A DNA stretch of 28,963 nt, taken from the NCBI GenBank assembly GCA_028565635.1, contig JAOXYB010036728.1, forward strand, positions 1-28,963, given 5' to 3'. Origin of the DNA: Phoronis ovalis (taxonomy: Eukaryota > Phoronida > Phoronidae). The stretch's first letter is position 1. Each line of letters starts with the position of its first letter. Shown here in pieces: positions 11,501 to 24,200 of the stretch. The translations under genes were made by a program, and so were the position numbers. The notes below the pieces were generated by a model that was not told where the DNA came from, did no database searches, and saw nothing but the letters and a program-made list of their open reading frames with translations.

Positions 11501-12024
11501 AAGGCAATAGAGTAAAAAGAGGACCAAAGCAGGTTAGTGTAAATTTTAAGGTATACACAGACTGTTTTATAATGTTTACAAATATGGCAATTTATCAATA
11601 TTCATATCTTGGAAAAATTGCACTAGGGAGTAATATATTAAAAGTTCATCGACATATTTAGCAAGATTAACAAGAAAGACAACCATAAATTATGTGACAG
11701 TGCACTTGGTAAATTACCCATACATTACATGTCAGAGATTTTTAAAAATGTGCCTTATCTGCATTGTCTGATAAAAATATTTCAAATTAAGGAATCTTTT
11801 AAAATTCCTAAATTCCAAATTGTTCTTTTCAGCGACCTCGACAAATTGACACATTACCTGCATCAGAAAATCTTCGACCTGTGGCAGCTCGTAAAACAAT
11901 GCCTGTGTATACTGTGAAAGATATTATTGAAAGGCAAACACCAGTGTTGAGACCACTCAATGATAGTCCACCGATTCCTCCAATAGTACCTCATCCACCA
12001 AGTAGACCAAGACTTACAACATAG
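5452..12024 (+). CDS. C2orf81: C2orf81-like (DUF4639 family) protein, complete
   Basis: Core exons are 5452-5561, 6923-7085, 7392-7461, 7614-7870, 8378-8608, 9871-9974, 10328-10574, 11229-11270, 11461-11532 and 11833-12024 (TAG). All have GT-AG borders with consistent phases, giving 495 aa. Family-like phrases: IVPGK near residue 27, TISQARDALL near 78-87, WQFLARDDG 92-100, WAQGSVP 124-130, NPERLPSHRVR 304-314, MEVAPGV in the 24-codon exon, then a Pro-rich tail. Human C2orf81 is about 615 aa, so this copy is shorter. The 9974 donor was chosen over a GT at 9960 because it keeps the LPxHxVR motif; both give phase 2. Function is unknown; a ciliary or testis role is inference. Confidence 0.85.
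6033..6163 (+). CDS. C2orf81-like alternative first exon 1b
   Basis: The ATG at 6033 opens 43 codons plus two bases, ending GTTTT|GTAAGT. This is the same phase 2 as exon 1a, so joining to 6923 gives Leu in place of Trp and a 502-residue core protein. The peptide is Lys/Ser-rich (MAPQRDSKSSSKEK) and lacks the IVPG phrase. It is most simply a second promoter and first exon inside intron 1. A transcript is needed to confirm it. Confidence 0.6.
8839..8847 (+). CDS. Possible 9-nt microexon of the C2orf81-like gene
   Basis: AATGTAAAG lies between a pyrimidine-rich acceptor (TTACTTGACAG) and a good donor (GTAAGG). It would add Asn-Val-Lys in frame between the exons ending 8608 and starting 9871, both in phase 0. 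Nine bases can arise by chance. Confidence 0.3.
9362..9400 (+). CDS. Possible 39-nt cassette exon of the C2orf81-like gene
   Basis: After ACAATTTTAG at 9352-9361 there are 13 open codons (HETQSLDNWKTKK), then AAG|GTTTCA. Both ends are in phase 0, so it could be included or skipped without changing frame. The donor is weak and no homologous segment is recalled. Confidence 0.25.
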
Positions 12025-12855
12025 TACATGACTTTGTGGGAAAACAAAATTATCGTTGCATAATGTAACACTAAGTTAAAGACTGTCAAAAAAATGTGAG
12101 ACATGTTGATAATTTTGACAGTTTACCCTAGCTACTGTGTAAATACTGTTTGCATACAGATATTCTCTGTATAATATACTGATGCGGTTGAGTATAAACC
12201 TAGACTCTGCTGCTAGCCATACAAAGACTGGTAACTCATTGTATTGTAAAATGGATTGTACAGAAATCTAATTTATTCTGTACTGTATTGTAACTTATGC
12301 TTAGAAAGTGTTTACTCGACTTATAATATACATCTTTTACATGAAACTGTTTAATTTGTGGTGTTTCAGTAATTGATAATATCTGTCAACGACAGTTTTA
12401 AAAGAACAATGTATTCTTAAAGAAATCATATCCATACTGAGACTGTGATAACTGTGAAATTGACTTGTGATGACTAGGACAATATTTTTTGTTTTATTTT
12501 CAAGCGACTTCTGCTTATGTATAAATCTGGGCCACATTATACACTATAAGTTTAGTTGTATTTCTTTAATATGTAAATGTTATATTTTCATTTTTTGCTT
12601 CCATTATTTATGCAATGCCATTTAGTGTTAATGTGCTTTATCTTAATTAGCTGCTTTTACTTTGATTGATTTTCTCTATCTATGTATCCACGCTTTAAAT
12701 TTTTCACCAAGTTGTTAGCTTTCTCAATCCAGTCGTCAACTCAAAAACATGTCCATTTGATACACTAATCGACTTGTGTACATGGAGTAGAATGACATTT
12801 CATGGAGCAAGTGTGCTAATTATTGAAAACCAATAAATTGTACTATGTGATGATG
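12025..12855 (+). other. 3' UTR of the C2orf81-like gene
   Basis: AT-rich sequence follows the TAG at 12022-12024 with no coding signal. It probably ends shortly after the AATAAA at 12832, which is followed by a T/G-rich stretch. Confidence 0.55.
12832..12837 (+). terminator. Polyadenylation signal AATAAA (proximal)
   Basis: AATAAA lies about 810 bp after the stop of the C2orf81-like gene. GTGATGATG and a T run follow downstream, as expected for a cleavage region. Confidence 0.55.
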
Positions 12856-13086
12856 ATTTTTTTAAATTATACAATAGTACATAATAGCTTACAAAAGTAT
12901 ACAATAGTGGCCACTTGTCATGTAGGCTTGGATAGACATTCCACTTCTGGACTTTACAAAAAATGATTTATGACTAAAAGACAAGTAACCAAAACAATTG
13001 TTTGATATCAATTTGGTGAGAAATTTGCCTGAATTGTAAATTTCTTTAAATGCATCTTACTTTGTACTTGTTACCATATTTTTGTA

Positions 13087-13092
13087 AATAAA
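13087..13092 (+). terminator. Polyadenylation signal AATAAA (distal candidate)
   Basis: A second AATAAA in TTTGTAAATAAACTC lies about 255 bp past the first and could give a longer 3' UTR. It sits just before the base composition changes near 13140. Confidence 0.35.
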
Positions 13093-13139
13093 CTCACAGT
13101 GAGAGAATGATTATTTTTTATTTCACTGATTTGGCCTTA

Positions 13140-15690
13140 GTATTAAACAAGGGCTATTGCCACCATAAATGAGTAGTTACAAATTCTGCTTCTACAATTA
13201 AACACAACTGTGCATAATTATGAAAATAAAGAAAACAGAAAATACAAACATTTCCAGACGCAGATCAACAACTTAAGATAAATGCAGATTGGCAATCGAC
13301 AAGCATTGTGATATTAAAATGCTCAACAAGCGCAAACAAATCAAGAAAATTACGTCATGCAAACCTTTATCTATAAAACTACAAGAAGGTGGGGAATTCC
13401 ACACGAGATAAAATATTGTAAAACAAGCTTGCAACAACATCCTATAAACTAAATCATAACAGTAACATCTATGCCACAAAAAAAAAACGGTCTGAATATA
13501 TCCATCCGTTAGTGTTCAATATCTTATCAAGAAGGAACATTAAGCTCAACATCTGCTAGCTAATCTTCTACAGCAGTGGACTCAGCAACTAATGAACAAA
13601 GTGCAAGAAACCAGGAACAATTACCAGCAGTACCAAGAACCATAAGCCAACATTCAACAAGCAGTTTTAAGCAAAAGAAGAAGAATAACAACAAATTCCA
13701 TTGACCCTCGTACAAACAGCCAATCAAACCACTACCAAAACGGAAAATTCATAACAGCAGAAAACAACATCACGCTTGCACCAGCAAACCTTAAAGCCAA
13801 CAACGAAACAATCAAAAGAGCCAAAACCAATGACATCATAACGTTATAATAAGTCACAATCATGCAGCCTCGGCAGCTAGGATACACAAAAAGCAAAACA
13901 AAAAAAGGTGGCCACAGTTACGGGAACAATAGTTCCAACACAAATGACACAATATAATCAATCAATGATCAATATCAGACAAACATGAACGCTACAATCT
14001 CTACCACATCACAAGCGAAAGAAGATGCTGATAATCCTGTAGTAGAAAATACGGTATAGCACCAGGTGTTTGCACCTGATGACACACTATATGCACATAA
14101 ACAAAATACAATTGATAAGCCAACACAGCAAAGATATAATGTACTACATGTACACGCAAGCCCAGTAAACAAACACAGCAACAACAAAAACCTCACGCTA
14201 CGCTAATAGCCATCTTCGCAATGCCAAGATAATATTCTCACATACGTTCCTATATTATATACGAATAGACGATCCCTGCGTTCGGATGAATAAAGTAACT
14301 AAATTGAATACAAGAACTAGCATCCTGACAAGCTATAGAAAATAAAAAGTCAACAGAGCCAGGTAAACCAGAAAGCAATCGACAAGCCGACCCACAATAG
14401 CAGACAATGGTTCAACAACCAGCAACAAGAGCTATGAAAGGTAACATATCCACGCCATAAAATGATCCTCAGCTAAGTCAGTGACATAACAACAAAGCAT
14501 AACGTGTCTTAGTCAGATTCACAAAAAGCAAGAAACAATTGTCATCCGTAGTTATGAAAAAATCGTAATTAATACAAATGGCAGGACCAACATCGCAAAG
14601 AAAGAAACTAGCAAATTTTTTTTTTGACTAGTGCTATTGTGGCACCAGCAGCTACTATACCCAAGGACCAGATAACAACAACAACCGTATGTACCAGTGG
14701 ACCTGACTAAAAACCAAATGACCATCAACAGCAGTAAAAGCCAAATTGAGAATGAAACAACGAAATCAACTAAACAGCAGCAAACAGCAGAATCGTCACT
14801 AACAAGCATCAGAACAAAAAGACAAACGGCGAGAAAAAGGAACTAACACCTGTCAATGGTATTGCTAAAACTCTGCCATTAGACCAGTTGCTAGTAATGA
14901 ACAGTTAAACCAACAAACAAATATTGGTATCACCAAACAAACCCTGATACAAGCAAAAAGGACACTATGGAAAAAAACAAGTTATATATCTTTACCAGAA
15001 GCAAGCACTACAATCCAACATATAATGGATAGTGTTATAGCGCCACTTGTGAACCTGCTGCAAATCGAGCGGATCGAGTCCTGCGACATCTGCTATCCTT
15101 AAAAAAAGAATCAACTAGACGTATTAAAAGTCGTTCAAATGGTAATATGAACATGGGATTTGTAGAAGCTCTACATTTGCAGGAAATTGAGAAACATGTA
15201 TAATTTAAAAAGCGCATATCGCAAAAGAATCAAACAGAAATTTAATTAACTTAATTAGCACGTACTATACAAATGTTAGGAACACCACAAACATTAAGCA
15301 AACAATCTGATATCAGCATTTGGTCTTCAGTGAGTATACAAATTGCATAGCGACCAAACGCGACATAGAACAAAACCTAGAAAGAAATCAAGAAGCTGCC
15401 GAAAAATGGCTTTAGCGCGGCATTGACAATTTCAAACCGAAAGTTTCATCTGTCGAGTACAAGGCAATAAGACTGAACAAATGAGTCACCGAAAGCGAAG
15501 GAGCATATTAAAAGAATGAACTCCGACATGGTGAAGGATATTCGTCAAATTGAAATACGTCTCCCATAGAAACTAACACATCAAGCAATGTTACAAATAG
15601 TTTTAATACAAGACACGCAACAAATTAAATTAAGACAAATGCCGAGTCACAGACTATCACGAAGACAGAACGGATTGAACTCAATGTTTC
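13140..15690 (+). other. A-rich, T-poor block: decayed coding or retroelement-like sequence, unidentified
   Basis: For about 2.5 kb the plus strand is rich in A and C and visibly richer in G+C than its flanks, with many CAA, AAC and ACA triplets. Open stretches of about 50-70 codons appear on the plus strand, broken by stops and frame changes. Examples are 14880-15100 and 15040-15200; the latter is Lys/Arg-rich and ends EIEKHV before TAA. Another near 15350-15480 has NLERNQEAAEKWL before a stop. The minus-strand open frames here are artefacts of this skew. No domain, LTR pair or terminal repeat was recognised. It could be an old retrotransposon, another integrated element or a pseudogene. Confidence 0.4.
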
Positions 15691-15696
15691 AGCTGT

Positions 15697-16116
15697 ATGA
15701 ATACTGATGAGAAGAATCAGGTCCGACGTACAATTTGCAGGTTATGCGTGTTACAACTAGCCAGCAACAAATTCGCGTCTGTTGCGCAACCAACAGTTGC
15801 GAAAATACGAAAATCCGACAAGAATAAAACAAATTCTGCTCAAACTCATAGCAAAATATATAACTGGCCATGGTTGACTAGAAAGTGTTATCAATTCTAT
15901 TGCACCAAAAAAATAGTCATTGTTCTAAAAGTATGCGATGTGAAATTATTACACTTTCTGCTTATTTTAATTCGACACGGAAACAGGTTTTCAATATGGA
16001 ATTGGAAAATTGACAGTCGATGCACGTATCTGAAGTTTAATGAAATGAATTTTGAAGATGCGTTTGAAAATTGTTTTAAGTGTTATTTAAACGTGTTCGT
16101 CGGAAATCAACCTTGA
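15697..16116 (+). CDS. Unrecognised ORF of 139 codons
   Basis: This is the longest ATG-to-stop frame in the window. It begins MNTDEKNQVRRTICRLC and has several Cys, but they form no zinc-finger spacing I can name; the C-terminal half is hydrophobic and Phe/Tyr-rich. It sits at the right edge of the A-rich block, where composition returns to ordinary AT-rich DNA. It could be a last fragment of that element or a chance ORF. There is no splice or promoter evidence. Confidence 0.2.
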   Translation: MNTDEKNQVRRTICRLCVLQLASNKFASVAQPTVAKIRKSDKNKTNSAQTHSKIYNWPWLTRKCYQFYCTKKIVIVLKVCDVKLLHFLLILIRHGNRFSIWNWKIDSRCTYLKFNEMNFEDAFENCFKCYLNVFVGNQP

Positions 16117-16812
16117 TATAAGAACGTGATTGAATTTTGTACTGACAAATACTACATGCGGATGTGATGTATGCAAAGCTGGTCTATTCTAATGGTTGTT
16201 TGTTATAGAACTGGTTACATAAGGCAGAAAACAAATATCATGTTGTTGCATATTAGATTGTATAAACTTCGCCTCCATTGTACACTGTCAGTTATTATAA
16301 ATTTCTTTACAATGATTAAATAATTTAAAAGAAAAAGATAATAAATCGATCATTATTGACAAAAAATTATTGCATAATTAGTGCTCAGTGTTGTCTCTAA
16401 CCAGTGAACGATATCTGCTGATGTTTTTCTTTTGGATTTTAAATTATAGTCATTCATTGATCAATGTTAATAGTACTGTTATAAATGCTTAGAAAAATAA
16501 ACGTAACAGTGTTATCAAAATAATCTCTTTCTCCTCTTAAATTTCTTTTCGACAATAACGATTTATAGCAATATTTGTCTATGTCTATTGCATCGCAGTT
16601 TAAATCTCGTAAACTTAGTAACACGATTTTGGCACTTTCATACAATACAGAAGGATTTACCAACCACTCACAAGCTCTCAATATATTTGCTACTAGATTT
16701 TATAAAGCGTTCTTGTTTAACGAGTGGATTATGATTATGATTAGGGCACATGGTTTAAGTTTATGTACTCTTTGAAAGTTAACCAAATTTAATAGTCACG
16801 GTAATATAAAAG
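16117..16812 (+). other. Intergenic sequence upstream of leader exon A
   Basis: AT-rich, with two overlapping short ORFs on opposite strands near 16454-16775 that show no recognisable domain. The promoter of leader A should lie here, but no core element is convincing. Confidence 0.35.
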
Positions 16813-16867
16813 ATGTCATATAAGAAGAAGAAACAGCTGTTAGTCACGTTTGAACAAGAAGACACAG
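16813..16867 (+). CDS. Leader exon A of the WDR49-like gene
   Basis: The ATG opens 18 codons (MSYKKKKQLLVTFEQEDT) plus one base, then GTATGT at 16868. Phase 1 fits the acceptor of exon C at 20950 and makes Glu at the junction. A second GTATGT starts at 16872, giving phase 2, which would fit 28616 directly. Confidence 0.5.
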
Positions 16868-18176
16868 GTATGTATGTCATTTAAGTTTCAATACATGTTC
16901 TGATTCAGGTAAGTGTGATTAATGTTGCCAAAAGTGTGAGGAGCTTTGTTGTCACTACGAAAATGTGTTCACTCGGCTGGGTCAGGGCCATCATCCCCCC
17001 TACTAGTATGAAACGTGGCCTTTTGTGCTCCCCGGACCTTTTTCACACGTGTGTTATTGGTGAGTGTTTATTACGTATAGAATAACAAGATAGGGAGTAA
17101 AATTACAAAACAAACTGATATGACCCGCAAAAAGTAAACTGAGAGTTTGGTGTCAAGGGAAATCACAAACAAAGCAAATGTCAACCAGTCATTGTGCAAA
17201 CACCCCGGCAAACACAGTCAGCCCTGAATGATACTGAACAATTATAAAATAAAAGTATACCATCAATCCATAATTATACAGAAATATTTAATTACTTTTG
17301 TAAGAATGATAATTTTGACTCCAATTCTACGGTAACACTTGTCAAACCTGACCTGCTACTGAAAGTTTTATAACAATAACAACAGTTAGCTTTCCAAGGT
17401 AAAAGTTCTATACATATAATTATGTATAAAATGAATTATTTCTGGGAAGCCCCTTTTCTCTATAAACTTCACAGTTGATAGGCGGAAGATGTAGAAATTG
17501 GTAAATATATAATTAGATAATCTTACGCTGCTGCTCTAGGAAATAAATGCAGGTGTTTCTTTTTATTAGTTTGAATTTTTTACCTTTCAGCAACCCTAAG
17601 ATTTAAAAAAATGCCTATTACGTTCTTGTCTTTATTGTGCATGTTTACACGGTGACTGTCTATATCACGAACAAACATGATACTACAAACCATACTTATA
17701 AAAGGCTTGCGTCAGCGTTTAAGCCTTTTGGCAGGAATCAACTAAAATTTAAACTTTTTATTTATTCAGACCTCAAAGCTATTAATGACTAAAACCTTGC
17801 ATTTGTAATGAGAACCGATGAACCTTTATTTATTGTATTTACTCTCCTTTATTATTTGTTTGTTCATCTTTACTACAAAAAGATAGACATCAGCAGCCTG
17901 AAGCAATACTTCACTTTTAAGGCAACTGTTTTTAAAGGAGAAAATAAACTTTGAGATATCCGTTATAAATAAGAAGTGAAGCGTTTAAGACCAACTCGTT
18001 TTATCACGGCAAAAGAAAAAGCTAAGCAATAGCTTAGAGCAATAGAGGAGGCTTCCTCGTAAGAAATTGAACACTAGTGGTCCTAAAAATATAAAAGCGA
18101 TATTAATCACTAAAGGTAGGAACTGACCGTGTCTCTGGAACCAATTTATTGGTTTAAAAAATAGTGAAATAGGGTG

Positions 18177-18209
<33 letters not shown>

Positions 18210-21200
18210 TAAATGTTAAAATTTAATCTATTGTTCACATCGTCCCCATCGATCTTTGCAAACAGACTAAAAAAATGAAATTGAACGCTTTTTTGAAACA
18301 GTAAAGGTACAGGTAAAAATCGTGTATGACATAAATTTAAAAAAAAGTACCATATAAAGCTTCAACAGTTTTGTTTGCCCACACCTTTAATGAGCCATGT
18401 AAATTATAACATTCAAATTACAACATGACAACGAATATATTTGTACATTTTATTATTATAGTTTNNNNNNNNNNNNNNNNNNNNNNNNNNNNNNNNNNNN
18501 NNNNNNNNNNNNNNNNNNNNNNNNNNNNNNNNNNNNNNNNNNNNNNNNNNNNNNNNNNNNNNNNTTGTGTATGAAGGAATTGTTGAAACTTGCTATTATT
18601 TGAAAAGACGATATGAAGGTCATCCTGTTTTCTAGAATTTCAGAACATATATTAGGTTTAGTATTTTGATTTTAGTTTGTGAATTTATCTAAAATATTTC
18701 ACTTTGGTTATCGTCATAAAATGAAATCGAAATTCTAATCCGCTTAAGCAAAACTGGGTAGTTATGGGTGGAATGCATAAAATAAAAAGCTATGGAATAT
18801 TTTTCTCGTATCTTTAGAACTTTAAACTACTCTTGGCCTTTGATATTTTTGTTAGCCACCCATCAGCTGTGTGTATATTTCACGGGTTGATAATTAACCT
18901 GCAAAATAGTGATTTATAGAACGATTATTAATATTTACATATGTTTGCATCCATAATATAACCTCTGATCCGCGATACATATCCCTATCAACCACAGATT
19001 ATATGTACAGTTATGAAAGTGCACCGATGTACACACCTCACAGTGGATTACTGAATTTTATTAAAAATCATTATTGCGAGTTCAGTTATTTGAAAATACA
19101 ACTGCTTAAAAGTTAGGGCTTTTTCGAACTATTTTTGCATACAGTTTTTCCTATTTTACTACTGGCATCGGTACATATTTTGGCAACATGGGGATGTTTA
19201 CAACAAGGTAACCATAATTTATTGTGTCATGGTTGTAGTAATGTAAGTACCATTAACAATTAATTATTGCTATTTAGCAGTATATTCCTGGAGTTTGTTG
19301 TGCGTTTGGTCTCATAGAGGAAATATATTTGAAAGGAACTATTTCCTGAGGTAACTACGTTTTGTGTTTTTAACTTTCTAGAGTTGGCAAAATATAAGTG
19401 GATCGAGTGTAACTCACAGGAACACGAGTTCTAAATTAAAATTACAGTATAAACTTGGTATTCTCAGGATTTCATTGTGAAGCTTTTTGTGATATTTTGC
19501 GTGACATATTTCAATTCATTCATTAAAACATGAAAAATCAGCCGGGCTATAAGTAAAATGAAGAAATCCTACATTCGGCCAGTATTGGAGAAATTAAACC
19601 TAAAAATACACATCATATTGAAATTCGATATAAATTCCGCGATGTGCATTGTTTTACCATGCACTGATTTGATTTTTATTTATTTATACGCCTTGACACA
19701 GTCCGTGCTAAATATTTAATACTAAATCAATACAATTAATGAGCTAAACAATGGCATAATGGAAAATTATTGTCAACACGAAATAATGATTGAAATTACT
19801 TAGCATAGTTACTGTTAGTTTCATGGACATTTGTTTCAATTTTTATGTGTAAATTCAAGCTAAGGTATGAAGAGACGGTATAGTAAGTTTTTAAAGACAA
19901 TCTGTGAACATTTTATATAATTTGTGAAAACTCACATTTGTAATGAATTTTGCCACTCGTAGGCCGCCAATGAGCACTAGGTATTTTCGTTTAGACTGTC
20001 CTATAATTTTTAAATAAGACACGTTATAACCATCGCATCATAATTAATGTAAAACATAACTAGTGTTCAGTACTCAAGCTTGGAAATTATGCTGCAGCTA
20101 TACATGATTTTCCAGTATCAGTACAGTATATGATTTCTGACTGATTGTCAAATACTGCTATAGAACATGTACAAGGATTAGATATACTCTATAGTAATTA
20201 TATTTTTAAAATGTGTCACATTATTCGTGTTTTTGAACAGAAGAGGCTAAACAACTTGAAACCTGATGGTAAACATTATTAAAAGTATTTTGATAGACGA
20301 TATTGAGGATTTGGATAGTAACTATTTGTTTTCAAGCATATTGCAAACAAACGTCGTGGTATATGCTATCTCAATAGCTCTGTGTATTCAGTGCCTGATA
20401 AAATTGATGTACGGCTGCCTGCTGGCTTTTTATACAAACTAGATAGGATGTAAAATGCAAAGATTAATTTGTGTTATACACTGGTGTATACGTGCGTGTA
20501 TAATTTATACTATTTTGTTATGTTCTGAATCGAATCTATAGTATTATATTAAGTGTGAATTTTCAAATTAATTTGGGTTCGAAGTTTTAATTTTACCGAA
20601 TATATGAAAATGTCGATGTCGGAAGAGTGCCGGGAAGAGTGTAGTAGTGCGTCTGGTAGGTATTGTCTGGTGATTGGTTGATGAAGATGTATTTAATTAA
20701 CAGGCAACTGTTAATTCAAGCCTGCATTATACTAAATTTGTGAATAGGCATTTTTATATCTTAATTTATTGTACTTTTTTAATTTATGTTAAACGGCATT
20801 AAGTTTTTGATGGAAAATATATGAAAGCCCCGAGGCACTACTACAGTTAAATGTTATTGCTAACGCTCAACCATCACATGTCCAGGCATATGTCCATTTT
20901 CTTATTATTGTCTGCTCAGTTGTTAAAAAGTTGAAAATTTCTTTCATAGAGGTCGAGATGGAGTCTTCAGATACAACACCAACATCGGAAAAAAAGAGTG
21001 TCCGTCGGAGTAAGATAGACCCAGGAGGAGTTACTTGGAAGAGTTTAGTCAAGGCTATAGCCCCGCTGCTGATGATGGAAGAGAAAAGGGTGAGTATTTA
21101 ATAGTTAATATTTCACATTCGCGTCTATTTTTTGCTCGGCAGGTACCAAAACATTTTTTAAGATTAAGGTTACAAAATATGTTGTTCTTAAAAAGATCGG

Positions 21201-24200
21201 TTGTTTTACATTCGAATGGGTCACACAGTTTTTTAAGTATATTTATGCTGTTTATTTTCTGTAAATAAGATCCACATCATATGACAGTTTTCTTTAAAAA
21301 TTCACAGTGTACGTTATCGTTACAGAGATATGTAATGATTGAAAGCATTGTTTAAATTATTTAGCAAACTTACCTATGTTACATGCTCAGTAACGAAAAA
21401 TTTATATCAGCTAAATAATATAAAACACTGAACACTGACATAGGTATGTAAATATTAAAACAGTGTCGCTAAGCAAAAAAGATTATCTTGTGCACGCTAC
21501 TGTAATTTAAAATGATTTTAAATAAGTTTTATAGTCAAACAGCAAACATAAGCTCTGCATCTAATTTTTAAAACTTTATATTAACATTTTTGTATTGTCC
21601 GTAGGGGCTTGAAAAAAGAAGGCACAGCTACGAAAATCTTGAAAAGGTTCAAAGGTAAAAATTCAGTAAATGTTAGAAGTTGAATTTTACTAAAGGAGTT
21701 TGTGTGTGCGTGTTTAAGAGGTGATCCCGGGAGGCGATCCGAGGAATATATCTCAATAATTAGCAAAATCTGTAATAAATAAAAGTCTAAAACTACAATC
21801 CACAAAATGCCCAATTTTACCCTAGGATACATAATAGGCCTAATAGGTCCGAAGCAGACAATACAGCTCGCAAACTCGACGTTTCAAATGTCGCCTTTGC
21901 CTCCTATAAAGTGGCAAAAATTCTGAGGGTTCCACCAAAAATACACCCTTTCACCAGTTATGTTAGTTCACAAGACAATTTAAAAATTGCAATTTCACAA
22001 GTATCTTTAAAGAAATCACGACTACATAGTTATGTGAAACATTTTAGGAAGCCTTCATTAACTTTATACCAGATACACATTTCAAACTCATGCGATACTG
22101 CAATGCCTGCTGCAATGTTCAACTGATTTTTCTGTAAATTATCATATATTTTACCATTCTAAAGATATCATATGATATCATAATGATATTTACAGAGGTG
22201 TTATAATATAAATTTTCAGTGATTTCGTACTGATAATAACCGCAATTAAAAGATTAAACTATCTGAGATAAGATTTTAAAGAGATCTTTGTACTCACTTT
22301 AAAATAATTTGAGCAATCTGGAATGGGCAAGGTTGTTCTCTATAATTAGTTAATTTCAGGCATGTACAACGTTAGTAAAAAGTTGTAAATTGCAGTTCAT
22401 CACATTACGGTATACCCATACAATTATGTATATATGCTCTGTTCTGTAAACATCAAAATACAAACCAGTACACCAGTTTAGGTCAATTCACCGTCAATAT
22501 CAATATTCAAATTGATAACATTATTATAGTGCATCCGAGCATGCAGAGTTTCTCATGGCTATTCGATCAGTTGATAAACACCCCATTTCCTTTTTTATAC
22601 AGGTGCAAACTACCATTCAGTTACACTATAAGTAAAGATTTATCTGACTCTAAAAAATAACTGTAGTATAAAAACAAATTATTAACTAGATGTACTATAC
22701 GATATTATATCAACTAGCAAAATTCTTAACATCAATGCTTATTTTTAATTTTGAAGATTTGTCATAATTTCTATTGAATATTTGCTTAGTTTGTATGTGT
22801 AGTATCAGCCATGCAAGAGAACTGGATTTTTCTCCGCTAGAGTGCGCCACATGCTGGTCATAGCTTCGACATGCAATGGTGTTAACTGAACAAATTGTAA
22901 TTTAATCTACCAGCCTCACGTTATTATTAGTAACCACTATATTATATCAATATCTCCATAAATATTTAATAAAAAAGAAGGAGGCGCTCATTCTGTCCTA
23001 TCAGAGTTTATCTATAGCCCGGGATCTATTGCACGCTAAACAAACAAGCTCCATGGTGATGACATGACAGAATATCCGTGATAATCGACTATGTTTAAAT
23101 GCTATAAGTCTGACAACAGATTATACCAGTGCACTGATTCTCCAACTGATTCGTGACTGTTTTATAAATTATCTGTCAGAGTACTTGTTAATTGTTTTGT
23201 AGCAGAGAAGCCGTTTAAAAAAGAGCCAATAATGTTAATAAAAGCTGCATATATGATAGTTGTATTTGAAATTTATTATTTCTGTATATACAAGAAAAAA
23301 TAAAACTTAAATTTGAAAAACTCGGGTCTTTTATTCAAAAACTATGATGCAAAAATTGATTTTATGTAGGACAAATTCCATTTCTTAATATTAAATAGAA
23401 TTTACCGGAATATTTACTTCATCCAAATAATGTGCAGTGTAGACGTTATTCACATTTAAGTGCTAAGTAAATTCAATAAATGTTATTCATAGTTTGAAAC
23501 TCTAAGGAACGTTTAAAGAAACAAATGACAAAGGAATATTGATGGTACAATTTCCCCTTCTTTATAGAGGTTGTCTTATGTATATACAATTATATGAAAA
23601 TATGCCGTAATGTGTATCTAGTGTGATCGTGCACTGATGGAGGAAGGAGCGATGACGTTTAATAAGTAATATTGATACGAAGTTGAGTTGAATTATTTGG
23701 AACCTATACATATGTATGTCATATTTTTTTAATAGTGATTACAATGTATTTTTAATTTATTATCATAATTAAGAATCCGTTAGTTGTTGTTACGCAAGTA
23801 GGCACACAAAAAAGTTGCCTTTTGCTGTCTCTGTGGATTGAAACATAAATATTTGTGAAGATAAGGATGCCTATATTATTATTAACATATCTTGGATGTA
23901 TAAGTCAGACCTAGTTACGGAATACGATTTGAGGTGTTCTAAATATATCAATTGTTGTCTGGACGCTGATAATCGTTAAGACTTAAAGAAAATATAAAAT
24001 GTGACACGAATTATTTTCATAGCAAGACCAGGTTACAGCAAGATGCCAGGATTCCGAAATCTGAAGATTGCTAGTTATATATAAAGAGCTGTAAAATATA
24101 GGTCGTAGGTAACGACATCTTGCCTTTTGTGTACGCTAACAATCAGAACGTCTGGCGGAAAGATTAAACACGAATGGCATTGCTAGAAGACGGAAACATT

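Larger units (their letters stand above)
16872..20603 (+). other. Long intron between leaders A and B, no gene seen
   Basis: AT-rich sequence with the (TA)n repeat and the 100-N gap. A short GC-richer patch around 16970-17050 (GGCTGGGTCAGGGCC, CCCCGGACC) stands out but has no open frame. No exon with convincing borders was found. Confidence 0.5.

Noticed and set aside
13273-14809. Minus-strand ORFs of 68-85 codons rich in Leu, Cys and Phe, resembling membrane proteins
   Set aside because: Their composition follows from the A/C-rich plus strand. They have no start context, splice support or family match.
16575-16775. 66-codon plus ORF just before leader A
   Set aside because: It has no recognisable domain, overlaps an equally long opposite-strand frame and has no splice link to leader A.
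23637-23665. Another candidate leader: ATG plus nine codons, phase 2, then GTAATA
   Set aside because: It is only 29 bases long, the exon ends AA rather than AG, and the donor is weak. Such patterns are expected by chance in this AT-rich intron.
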